From Flavobacteriales bacterium (GTDB lineage Bacteria; Bacteroidota; Bacteroidia; Flavobacteriales_F; PHOS-HE28): DNA of 64,000 nt. Positions 43,726 to 52,982 of this stretch are shown piece after piece (the stretch's first letter is position 1; each line of letters opens with the position of its first letter). The notes under the pieces are model-generated. The model saw only the letters and a program-made list of their open reading frames with translations, had not been told where the DNA came from and made no database searches. Made by a program: the position numbers and the translations under genes. Where the stretch lies: NCBI GenBank assembly GCA_016703105.1, contig JADJCS010000005.1, positions 319,925 through 383,924 on the forward strand, written 5' to 3'.

Positions 43726-46704
43726 TCATGGCAGCTGTGCCACCCGAGTCGCCGTGGGCACCGAGCCACCGATAGTTTGTAGGATGATATCGCGGTCGTT
43801 CGCGCTGCCAGCATATTTCACGGTGCCATCCATATTGAGGTCCGCTCCGTTGTAAATGTTGCTCACGGTGCTCGTCGGGGTGGTGCCACCGATGAGCGTG
43901 AGGATGGGATCGCGATCGTTCGCGCTGCCAGCATACTTCACCGTGCCATTGAAGTTCGTATCGCCGGGCCAGAGCGTCATGGTACCGTTCACGTTCTTCT
44001 GTGCGTTGGTGCCGTACGTCGGGGTGGCAGGGTTCGTGAAGTTGATCGACGTTGGCGAGGATGAAAGCGTGATCGGCGCTGCCGTCATGACACCAAGGTG
44101 GTTGCGATGGCGGATCGCGATGTAATACGCTCCCGGCGGCTTGGTGAACGAAATGGAAGAGGTGCCGCTCATGCCCACAACACCGCCATCACGCCGGAGC
44201 AAGGCGCTCTTGGACATCCAGACCTCATTGGCCGTGGTGCGCACCTCGGCGATCACCCAATCCACGATCGCACCTTGTCCTGTGATGTTCAGAGCACCGG
44301 CTTGCACCGTTTCACCACCGCCGCCACCGCGATGCTGATAACCCAGCGCCGTGAAAGGCTCCGTGGCGGGGACCAGAGAAGCGGCACGCAGATCGTCCTT
44401 CATTGGGGGCGTTCCGGCAGCATATGGCCCGTTCAGGATCGCGGACATGAATAGGGTCGTAGTAACGGTCGCATCGTTCCGGAGCCTCGCGATCCGGTTC
44501 CTACCGGTCCCGTTCACCGCAGTGAACCAGCCGCCCACGATGATGCCACCATCATGCTGCACCGCGAGACACTTGACCTGCTCGTTCGCACCCGATCCAA
44601 CATTGAAGGTGGCGTCGTACCCACCCGTTGCGTTCAACCGTGCGATACGCGGCGAACCCACTACACCCACCTGATAGAAGATACCCACGATCAGAAGCTT
44701 GTCGTCCGGTAACAGGGCTATGTCCAAAATATCCTGGCTGGGCCCGGAACCTGTATTGTATCCGGCCTCAAGTGTTCCGGTGGAATTCAACCGCGCCACG
44801 CGGTCCTTGGACGTGCCGTTCACGTGGGTGAACAAACCGGCGATGATCACCTTCCCATCGGCTTGAAGGGCAAGTTCCTTCACCATGTCGTTCGCACCGG
44901 TGCCTGGGTCGAAGGTGACATCCAGTGAACCGTCCGCGTTCAGCCGTGCGATGCGGTTCCGCCCTGTCCCGTTGAAGGTGGTAAAGGCACCGCCGATCAA
45001 GATCTTCCCATCGGGTTGTAAGGCCAATGCTTCAATACTTGCATCCGCACCCGTGCCGATGGCGAACGACCCATCCAGGGACCCATCCGGGAGCAAACGG
45101 GCGATGCGGTTGACCAACGCGCCGTTCGTAGTGCTGAAGTACCCGACCACCAGGATCTTTCCATCCGGAAGCAGGACCATTTCACGGGCGCCAGCACCGC
45201 CGATACCCGGGGAAAAGGAGGGGTCGAGCGTTCCATCCGCGTTGAGCCGGGCCACGCAGACCTTGGATACGCCTGCCACCGTAATGAAACCGCCACCGAT
45301 GAGGACCTTCCCATCGGGCTGGTCGGCGCTGCAGTTCACCACATCGTTCGGCCCGGATCCGGGATCGAACGATGTATCGAGTGTGCCGTCGTTGTTCAGC
45401 TGTGCCAGCCTGCTGCGGAGGGCGCCGTTGAACAGCCGGAAACGCCCCCCCACCAGGATCTGTCCGTTGGACCTTACCCGTACGTGTTCCACAAACGGGC
45501 CGGGCTCGCCCCCAGCACCTGTTCCCGCGTTGAACGTGATATCGTAAGCACCATCGGGGAACAGCCGGGCAAGGCTGTACCGCGTTAGTGCATTGTAGGT
45601 GTCAAAATTCCCGGCGATCAGCAAATTGCCATCCGTCAACATGGCTATGGCATAGATCTCCTGATCGCTGCCTGAACCTATTTGCAGGGAGGTGTCGAGG
45701 CTTCCGTCACTGTTCAATCGTGCCAGGTTCTTGCGCGCGGTGCCATTGTACGTCGTGAAGAAACCGCCGATGAGGATCTTTCCATCCGGCCGGACAAGGA
45801 TCGTGTACACGCCGTAGGTAGGACCGCTTCCCGGCAAAAAGGTGGGGTCCAATGTGCCATCGTTATTGATGCGGGCGATCCGGTTGCGCGTGGTGCCGTT
45901 ATAGCTCGTGAAGTTCCCCGCGATCAGCACCTTCCCATCATCTTGTAAGGCCAACGCCGTGATCGCCGCGGAAGTTCCCGTGCCTGGGTTGAACGCGGCG
46001 TCCAATGTGCCGTCGGTGTTCAAGCGCGCGATGCGGTTGCGGGCGATGCCGTTATATTGAGTGAAATCGCCTGTGATCACGATCTTCCCGTCGGGCTGCC
46101 GCACCATAGCCGCCACCAGGCCGTTGGCACCGACAACGGTATTGAAGCCGGCGTCCAATGTGCCGTCGTTGTTCAGCCTGGCGATATAGCCGACGGGAGC
46201 GCCGTTGTATTGGGTCAGATAACCCGATATGAGGATCTTCCCATCCGGATGCAGAAGAACGTCCGTGACGGTGGCATTGGCCCCCGACCCCGGATCGAAA
46301 CTGGGATCATTGCTTCCATCCGCGAGCGCTCTCGCCATTCGCGTCCTTGAAGCTCCATTGTATATGGTGAACCACCCTCCCATCAGGATACGACCGTCGG
46401 GCTGTACTTCCATGGCGAGCACATCACCGTTGGTGGTTAAGCCTGCCGTGAAGGTGTTATCCACCGATCCACCGCTATTGACCCTGGCGATATGCCGCGA
46501 CTGCCATCCGTTGTACCGGAAGAACGCTCCCCCGATCAGGATCTTCCCGTCGCTCTGCAGGGCCATGCTGCTCACTTGGCTGTCCGCTCCATCCCCGTTC
46601 CCGAAACCTGGGTCCGTGGGGTTGAAGGTCATATCAACGGATCCAGGTTGCGCCTGGAGGGCGGCCACACACAGAAGCCCGACGGACAGAGAGGCGCTCT
46701 TCAT
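43726..46704 (-). CDS. delta-60 propeller protein with NDRD module (array gene 7, last)
   Basis: A 992-residue secreted protein with a signal peptide ending ALQAQ. After GSVDMTFNPTDPGFGNGDGA about a dozen delta-60 units run to near residue 745, e.g. QPDGKILIGGAFTTFNGTGR with NRIARLNADGSLDVTFDPG. The NDRD module follows: SAILNGPYAAGTPPMKDDLR, EPFTALGYQHRGGGGGE, AIVDWVIAEVRT, SALLRRDGGVVGMSG, AIRHRNHLGVM, then GDTNFNGTVKYAGSANDRD and DLNMDGTVKYAGSANDRD, ending QLP. Its ATG overlaps the TGA of gene 6. After its own stop the sequence reads ATGAGCTGA, an overlap-type ATG that now leads only to a two-codon frame. Confidence 0.82.
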   Translation of the reverse strand: MKSASLSVGLLCVAALQAQPGSVDMTFNPTDPGFGNGDGADSQVSSMALQSDGKILIGGAFFRYNGWQSRHIARVNSGGSVDNTFTAGLTTNGDVLAMEVQPDGRILMGGWFTIYNGASRTRMARALADGSNDPSFDPGSGANATVTDVLLHPDGKILISGYLTQYNGAPVGYIARLNNDGTLDAGFNTVVGANGLVAAMVRQPDGKIVITGDFTQYNGIARNRIARLNTDGTLDAAFNPGTGTSAAITALALQDDGKVLIAGNFTSYNGTTRNRIARINNDGTLDPTFLPGSGPTYGVYTILVRPDGKILIGGFFTTYNGTARKNLARLNSDGSLDTSLQIGSGSDQEIYAIAMLTDGNLLIAGNFDTYNALTRYSLARLFPDGAYDITFNAGTGAGGEPGPFVEHVRVRSNGQILVGGRFRLFNGALRSRLAQLNNDGTLDTSFDPGSGPNDVVNCSADQPDGKVLIGGGFITVAGVSKVCVARLNADGTLDPSFSPGIGGAGAREMVLLPDGKILVVGYFSTTNGALVNRIARLLPDGSLDGSFAIGTGADASIEALALQPDGKILIGGAFTTFNGTGRNRIARLNADGSLDVTFDPGTGANDMVKELALQADGKVIIAGLFTHVNGTSKDRVARLNSTGTLEAGYNTGSGPSQDILDIALLPDDKLLIVGIFYQVGVVGSPRIARLNATGGYDATFNVGSGANEQVKCLAVQHDGGIIVGGWFTAVNGTGRNRIARLRNDATVTTTLFMSAILNGPYAAGTPPMKDDLRAASLVPATEPFTALGYQHRGGGGGETVQAGALNITGQGAIVDWVIAEVRTTANEVWMSKSALLRRDGGVVGMSGTSSISFTKPPGAYYIAIRHRNHLGVMTAAPITLSSSPTSINFTNPATPTYGTNAQKNVNGTMTLWPGDTNFNGTVKYAGSANDRDPILTLIGGTTPTSTVSNIYNGADLNMDGTVKYAGSANDRDIILQTIGGSVPTATRVAQLP

Positions 46705-48125
46705 GGCAATTGCTGTGCTCGTGTCGCCGTCGGCACCGAGCCCCCGATCGTTTGCAGGATGATATCGCGATCGTTCGCGCTGCCCGCGTACTTCACAATG
46801 CCGTCCAGGTTGATGTCCGCACTGTTGTACACGTTGTTCACCGAGTTGGTAGGCGTAGTGCCACCGATCAAGGTGAGGATTGGATCACGATCGTTCGAAC
46901 CGCCTGCGTATTTCGCCGTGCCATCGAAGGTCACATCTCCGGGCCAAAGACAGCGCGTCGATGAAATGAGGGTCTGGGCGTTCGTTCCATACGTGGTCGC
47001 CATGCTTCGAAAATTCACACGCACAGGAACGAATCCCAGAGCGAAGGCAGTGCCGGTCATCACGCCCAGATGGTTGCGATGGCGCAATGCCACACGGTAG
47101 TTGCCAGCGGCAAGTCCGGGGAAGTTCACATAGGATGTACCATCCAAGTCCACTACTTCACCATCGCGTGTCAGCAGTGCCGGCCGCGATGCGACCACAG
47201 CATGCGGCGCCGCGGTGCCGCGCAATTCCACCACCATCCAATCCACGATGGCCGTGGCGCCGGTGGCACTGAGCAACGCTGGATCCATACCAAGCCCTGT
47301 AGCCGTTCCAACGTAAGTGTAGCCGAGGGACGAATAGGGTTCCACCAAGGGAAATGCACCGTTCGTGCGCAAGGCATCCGACATCAGCGCTCCTTGAAAG
47401 GCCCCGGCAAGGGCAGTGGCGATGTCCACGTTCACGCCGACATCCGTGCCGCTGGGCACCTGCATGGAATAAGGATGCTGATCGGGCGAACACCACCAAG
47501 GAGCGTTGTTCGAGGCGCTGCCGGCAGTGAACTGCCATAGGTAGTTGCCCGCTGGCAAATGCCCGAAGACCAGCTTCGACGCACTGAACACGCTCGACAT
47601 GACCCCTGCCTGATAAGGAACACCGTTCCTGCTCAAGCTGTAGAACAACTGGTCGAACCATGGCGAACCTAAGGTCGGCATATAGGTCGGACAGACTCCT
47701 TGAGGAGGGTTCCCGAACCGAACCGTGACCGTATTGTCGGTTTCCACCACCGTTTCCCGGGTCAAGCCGGAGAGTTCGAACACAGCCGCCGGAACACCCT
47801 GGCTGGCCGAGCCGCTCGAAACACAGCCCACCGCATCCTCCACCTCGTATGGGTAGGGTGTGGAATGAGGCCACATGACCCCACATTGCTGCTGTAAGGA
47901 GATAAGCGTCCCGAAACTGGATGAACTCGTCGTACCGGTGCTTTGCAGGAACGGACCGTAGTGTACTGTATATGGCGGGGTCCCCCCGGTAATGAACACG
48001 CTGAACGACATGACCACCGTGTTCGATCCCAGGCAACCACCCTGGGTGTGGGCCGTGGTCGTCATTGTGCACTGTCCAAGGAGCTGCAGGGGCAGCAGGG
48101 AGGTGAGCAGTACGATGGTCTTCAC
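46701..48125 (-). CDS. Ig-like secreted protein with NDRD module (array gene 6)
   Basis: A 474-residue secreted protein. The start is GTG at 48125, overlapping the stop of gene 5 as GTGA; this is the only non-ATG start in the array. The signal peptide ends LQLLGQ. Residues about 20-240 include an SprB/PKD-like segment (MSFSVFITGGTPPYTVHYG) and Cys-containing loops (CVSSGSASQGV, WWCSPDQHPYSMQVP). The module runs from about 240: EPYSSLGYTYVG, AIVDWMVVELRG, ALLTRDGEVVDLDG, ALRHRNHLGVM, GDVTFDGTAKYAGGSNDRD, DINLDGIVKYAGSANDRD, QLP. The N-terminal half resembles gene 2 in plan. Confidence 0.8.
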   Translation of the reverse strand: MKTIVLLTSLLPLQLLGQCTMTTTAHTQGGCLGSNTVVMSFSVFITGGTPPYTVHYGPFLQSTGTTSSSSFGTLISLQQQCGVMWPHSTPYPYEVEDAVGCVSSGSASQGVPAAVFELSGLTRETVVETDNTVTVRFGNPPQGVCPTYMPTLGSPWFDQLFYSLSRNGVPYQAGVMSSVFSASKLVFGHLPAGNYLWQFTAGSASNNAPWWCSPDQHPYSMQVPSGTDVGVNVDIATALAGAFQGALMSDALRTNGAFPLVEPYSSLGYTYVGTATGLGMDPALLSATGATAIVDWMVVELRGTAAPHAVVASRPALLTRDGEVVDLDGTSYVNFPGLAAGNYRVALRHRNHLGVMTGTAFALGFVPVRVNFRSMATTYGTNAQTLISSTRCLWPGDVTFDGTAKYAGGSNDRDPILTLIGGTTPTNSVNNVYNSADINLDGIVKYAGSANDRDIILQTIGGSVPTATRAQQLP

Positions 48126-51112
48126 GGCAATTGCTGTGTTCGTGTCGCGGTGGGCACCGACCCCCCGATCGTTTGCAGAATGATATCCCGATCGTTCGCG
48201 CTGCCGGCGTATTTTACAATGCCGTCCAGGTTGACGTCCGCTCTGTTGTACACATTGCTCACGGTACTTGTGGGGACGGTGCCACCGATGAATGCGAGGA
48301 TGGCATCCCGGTCGTTGGAGCCGCCGGCGTACTTGGCGGTGCCATCAGAGTTCACATCGCCCGGCCAAAGCACCAGGGTGCCGTTGATGTTTTTCCGTGC
48401 GTTGGCACCCCACACAATTGTACCGGGTACCGTGAGGTCGATCGTGGTGGGCGAGTTCGATAGCCCGATCGATGAGGCGGTCATCACCCCCAAATGGTTG
48501 CGGTGGCGGATGGCCACATGGTAATTCTGCGACGGCAGGTTGAACGCCACTGGTGAATATCCGTCCATGTCCACCACATCCCCATCGCGTTGGACAAGTG
48601 CGCTGCGCGTGCCCAGCACCATGCCAGGGTCGCCGGCATCGCGCAACTCCAACACCACCCAATCCACGATGGCGCTATTGCCTGTGCTCGTCAGCACCGG
48701 TGCGGTGGTCTGCTCGCCGCCCCCGCCCATGTGCATGTAGCCCAAGGCGGTGTAGGGCTCGCTCAAGGGCAACAGTGCAGCAGTGCGCAATTGGTCCTGC
48801 ATCAGGCCGGTACCCTGATCGAAAGATCCACCCAAGTATGCCTTGGCCTGTACGAGGACGACGGGCGCACCCGTACCACCGAACAATCGCGCGATGCGGT
48901 TGCGGCCGATGTCATTGATGGCGAGGAAGGATCCGCCGACGATCACATCACCACCCGGCAGCAGTGCCAACGCATCAACGGAACGTGCGGCACCGGTTCC
49001 GGGATCGAACGTGGGATCCAGCGCTCCCGTGGGCAACAGGCGTGCGATGCGCGCACGCGCCACACCATTCACGTTTGTGAACGACCCTCCGATGAGCACG
49101 CGGCCAGTCGGTTGCACAGCTATGGCGAGGACGTCGTCGTTGATCGCGCCCGGTCCGGGATCGAAGGCCGCATCCAACGAGCCGTCGGGCATCAGGCGCA
49201 TCACGCTGGTGCGGGCCACACCCTGGTAGCTGGAAAAGTCGCCTGCGGCCAATACCCGTCCATCAGGAAATAGATGCAGGCAACGGACGCTGTTGGTGGC
49301 CCCGATGCCGACATTGAACGAGAGGTCCATGGCCCCATCGGGCAACAAGCGCGCGATGCGGTTGCGCAAGAGTCCGTTCACATTGTTGAAGGCACCACCG
49401 ACCAGGACGTGACCATCTGGCTGGATGGCGAGCGCATGCACCGAATTCCCGGCGGTGGCGGTAAAGGTGTTGTCCAGTGCGCCATTGGCGAACAAGCGGG
49501 CCAGGCGGGTGCGGGATGTACCGTTCACGCTGCTGAAATCCCCACCGATGAGAACTTTTCCATCCGCCTGAAGGGCGATGGTACGTACGGTGCCGCCGGT
49601 GACCCCTGTACCGGGATCGAAGGAAAGGTCCAGAGAACCATCGGACATGATCCGTGCGATGCGGTTGCGCGGCACACCATTGTAGCTGGTGAAGGACCCT
49701 CCGAGCAGCACACGTCCATCCGGCTGCAAAGCCATGCAGTACACGCCTCCCAAGGAAGCAGGAGGATCGAAGGCTGGGTCCAGAGTTCCATCGGGCAGGA
49801 TCTGGAAGAGGCTCCTGAGCGCATTGCCAGCGTAGGCAACGAACTCCGAACCGGCCACCAGCACACGCCCGTCGGGCCGTACTAGCAAGGCCCGCACCGT
49901 GGGAACGATCGAGCCCGCACTCGCGCCATTCACCCCGCCGGGTGTACAGTAAGCCCCATCGATCGGCCCGGTCGCGGTCAGTTGGCCGAAGCTGCGCAAG
50001 TACCCGCCGTCATACGACATGAACTCACCGCCGATGAACACCCCGGATGCGTGCTCGAGCAGTGTAAGCACCGGCAGGTCCGGTCCAGTGCCGGGGTTGA
50101 AGGTGTTGTCCAGTGCCCCGTTCACTTCGAGGCGGGCCAGTTTGGCCCGGGCTTCTCCGCTGACCTCGGTGAAACTCCCGGCGACCATGATCTTCCCATC
50201 GTCCCGGCGGGCGATCGCAAGTACGGGTCCGTTGAACCCGGTGCCTAAGGTGAAGCTTGGATCGATGGTTCCATCGGTGTTCAAGCGGGTAAGCCGCCCT
50301 GTGGGTGTGCTGTTCACACTCGTGAACGCCCCGCTCAACAGGATGCGGCCGTCGGCAAGCGGCACGATGTCCCCGAGACCCATCGGCGAACCGACCTGCA
50401 CCGAGAACGACGGGTCCACTGCGCCGTTGGAGAAGAACCGGACCACGCTGAGATGAGCGGTGCCCATAATGCTGTACAACCCGGAAACCAGGATCCTCTG
50501 GTCCGGTTGCACGGCCACCCGGCCGAAACTCGCGGACGGATCCACGCCAGGAACGAATCCGGCATCCACCGTACCGTCGGAATTCAGGCGCACCAGGCCG
50601 GGCCTTGGCACACCGGACCACGAGGCGAACATGCCAGCCGCCACGATCTTGCCGTTCGCCTGCAGGGCGATATGGTTCACACTCGCAGTGTTCGGCCCAC
50701 CGGTGTGATCGAAGGTGGCATCCAGCGCGCCGTTCGGCTCCAGGCGCACCAAGGATGGACAGGGCGATCCCGCGTAGTTCGTGAACGATCCGCAAACCAG
50801 GATCTTGCCATCGGGTTGCACCGAGATCGCGCTCACCTCCGCGTTGAAGGACGGGACGAATCCCAGGTCAAGCGTGCCGTTCGGCTCCAGGCGGGCCATG
50901 TACCCGCGTGGGTAACCGTTCACATTCGTGAACAGGCCGCCAATGAGGATCTTCCCATCCGGTTGCCGCGAAGAGGTCTTCACAGCGAACAGGGAGCCGT
51001 CCCCCGTGCCGTAGCCAATGTCATCGGGATTGAACGAGAGGTCCACACTGCCTGGGTTCTGACCCAATGCCAGGGAGAAGTAGAGCAATGGAATGATCGC
51101 TACGATCCTCAT
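48122..51112 (-). CDS. delta-60 propeller protein with NDRD module (array gene 5)
   Basis: A 996-residue secreted protein with a signal peptide ending SLALGQ. The N-terminus has GSVDLSFNPDDIGYGTGDGS, the same FNPxDxGxGxGDG signature as genes 1, 3 and 7. About a dozen delta-60 units follow (QPDGRVLLGGSFTSYNGVPR, NRIARIMSDGSLDLSFDPG). The module starts near residue 755: KAYLGGSFDQGTGLMQDQLR, EPYTALGYMHMGGGGE, SAIVDWVVLELRD, SALVQRDGDVVDMDG, AIRHRNHLGVM, GDVNSDGTAKYAGGSNDRD, DVNLDGIVKYAGSANDRD, QLP. Both ends overlap their neighbours by four bases. Confidence 0.82.
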   Translation of the reverse strand: MRIVAIIPLLYFSLALGQNPGSVDLSFNPDDIGYGTGDGSLFAVKTSSRQPDGKILIGGLFTNVNGYPRGYMARLEPNGTLDLGFVPSFNAEVSAISVQPDGKILVCGSFTNYAGSPCPSLVRLEPNGALDATFDHTGGPNTASVNHIALQANGKIVAAGMFASWSGVPRPGLVRLNSDGTVDAGFVPGVDPSASFGRVAVQPDQRILVSGLYSIMGTAHLSVVRFFSNGAVDPSFSVQVGSPMGLGDIVPLADGRILLSGAFTSVNSTPTGRLTRLNTDGTIDPSFTLGTGFNGPVLAIARRDDGKIMVAGSFTEVSGEARAKLARLEVNGALDNTFNPGTGPDLPVLTLLEHASGVFIGGEFMSYDGGYLRSFGQLTATGPIDGAYCTPGGVNGASAGSIVPTVRALLVRPDGRVLVAGSEFVAYAGNALRSLFQILPDGTLDPAFDPPASLGGVYCMALQPDGRVLLGGSFTSYNGVPRNRIARIMSDGSLDLSFDPGTGVTGGTVRTIALQADGKVLIGGDFSSVNGTSRTRLARLFANGALDNTFTATAGNSVHALAIQPDGHVLVGGAFNNVNGLLRNRIARLLPDGAMDLSFNVGIGATNSVRCLHLFPDGRVLAAGDFSSYQGVARTSVMRLMPDGSLDAAFDPGPGAINDDVLAIAVQPTGRVLIGGSFTNVNGVARARIARLLPTGALDPTFDPGTGAARSVDALALLPGGDVIVGGSFLAINDIGRNRIARLFGGTGAPVVLVQAKAYLGGSFDQGTGLMQDQLRTAALLPLSEPYTALGYMHMGGGGEQTTAPVLTSTGNSAIVDWVVLELRDAGDPGMVLGTRSALVQRDGDVVDMDGYSPVAFNLPSQNYHVAIRHRNHLGVMTASSIGLSNSPTTIDLTVPGTIVWGANARKNINGTLVLWPGDVNSDGTAKYAGGSNDRDAILAFIGGTVPTSTVSNVYNRADVNLDGIVKYAGSANDRDIILQTIGGSVPTATRTQQLP

Positions 51113-52982
51113 GGCAATTGCTGGGTTTTCGTGGCAGTAGGTACCGACCCACCGATCGTTTGCAGGATGATGTCGCGATCGTTCGCGCTGCCAGCGTACT
51201 TCACTGATCCGTCCAAGTTGATATCGGCGCCGTGGTAGACATTGGTCACCACGTTCGTCGGTGTCCCACCGCCAATGACCTGAAGCACCACATCGCGATC
51301 GTTCGCACCGCCTGCGTATTTCACCGTGCCGTTGAAGTTAGCATCACCGGGCCAGAGCACTTTCCTTGTCCCGATGCTGTTCAAGGCGGTGTTACCGTAA
51401 GCGGCGAAACCCGATGCTGTGAAGTCGATGACCGAGCTGGTCGATGACAAGGCTACAGGTGCGGCGGTCATCGCGCCAAGTGGTTGCGGTGCCGGATCGC
51501 CACATGATAGTTCCCCGGCTGCACAGGCATCCACAGCGGCGACACGCGGTTCACATCCATCACCGAACCGTTGCGCAGCAGCACACCGCGCTTGCTCGCC
51601 ATGATCACCGTCGGGTCCACCGCATCACGCAGCTCAACCACCACCCAATCCACCACCGCTGCGTTCGTGGTGTTCGCCATCACCGGGGCCGGAATGGTAC
51701 CGTACGCGCCGCCGGCGGTGAAGGAATAGCCCAACGCGGTGTATGGTTCTGTCGGAGGTACCAGCGAAGCGCGTCGCAGCGAGTCTTGCATGTTCTGCTG
51801 GGCGCTCACATAACAGCCTTGCAGAAAGACCTTGGGTTGCACGCGCACGAGTGGAGGCGCAGGGGTGAAGCTGACGAAATTCCGGGTCTCGAACTGCATC
51901 GCGGTGGAGAACACTCCGCCGGCCAACACACGCCCGCCGCTGGCTGTCAGCACCGAGACCCCATAATAGACCCCGGGGTTCCACGTGGTGGCCGCACCCG
52001 TGAGCGCATTCACCACCACCAGCCGCGAGAAATAGGATTGGCCTCCGGCCGTCAGGAAGTCCCCGCCGATGGCGACCTGTGCACCGATCCCCACGAGCGT
52101 GTTCACGATGCCGTCCGGCTCGGGTTGCCACCCAGTAAGCGATCCGCTCACAAGTGCCGCCGCATGGGAGCGGGGTTGGCCACCCACCTCGGTGAATTCT
52201 CCTCCGAGGTAGAGCCGCCCTCCCGTCGTGGCCAGTGCCCATACCGGTGCGTTCGGCGCCTCCACATAGCTCGGTGACGTGCCAGAGCCCATGTCCACAC
52301 CGGCCAGGAAGGGGCTGGGCACGCCCCCCGCGACCGTGCTGAAGTAGCCGCCCATGTACATCGTATTGCCCACCGGCTGCAAGGCCAGGACGTGATCCGA
52401 TGGTGCAGGGTTCCAGTTGGTGAGGGCGCCCGTGCCCAGTTCGAAGGCGGCCGCATGCGTGCGCCAGGAACCAGCCGCGAAGAATGAAAAGGTGCCACCA
52501 ATGAAGAGCTTACCTGCTGCGATCGCCATGGTCCTCACGTTCGGTCCGGGTGCAGGGTTCCACGCTTGTGGAGCCCCCGTGACCTTGTCCACTGCGCCCA
52601 GGCCTGCTCGTGACTGTCCACCTATGGTAAAGAACCCCCCGCCGAGATACACCGAACCACCGCTGTGGGCCAAGGCATACACGTGGTAGTCCGGGTCCGG
52701 ATCCCACGGCAGCGGCTCCCCGGTGGTGAGGTCGATCGCGGCCACGTAGTTGCGCGCTACGGTGGTGAAGGGAGGATCCGGATCCGTGAGGCTGGTGAAC
52801 AGACCACCGATGTAGGCCACGTTGCTGGCGCTGTCCACAGTGATGCAGAGCACGTGGCTGTTCGGCCGCCACATGTTCAGTTCCGGGAGCATCTCCTGTC
52901 CGAAGCAGGACGGAGGCATCATGCCGAAGAGGCACAAACACAGGCTCAATACGAGCCGGGAGATCTTCCAGATGAACTTCAT
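51109..52982 (-). CDS. propeller protein with NDRD module (array gene 4, frameshifted)
   Basis: A protein of about 624 residues once the frame is restored. The ATG at 52982 overlaps the stop of gene 3; the signal peptide ends SCFGQ. Residues about 40-370 form a propeller unlike the delta-60 type (VYLGGGFFTIGGQSRAGLGA, LFIGGTFSFFAAGSWRTHAA, MYMGGYFSTVAGG). The module starts near 385 (KVFLQGCYVSAQQNMQDSLR, EPYTALGYSF, AAVVDWVVVELRD). At AIRHRNHL the frame is lost near base 51476 (CC where CCC is expected on the plus strand). The next frame continues GAMTAAPVAL, then GDANFNGTVKYAGGANDRD, DINLDGSVKYAGSANDRD, QLP. The downstream part is intact, which argues for a sequence error. Confidence 0.8.
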
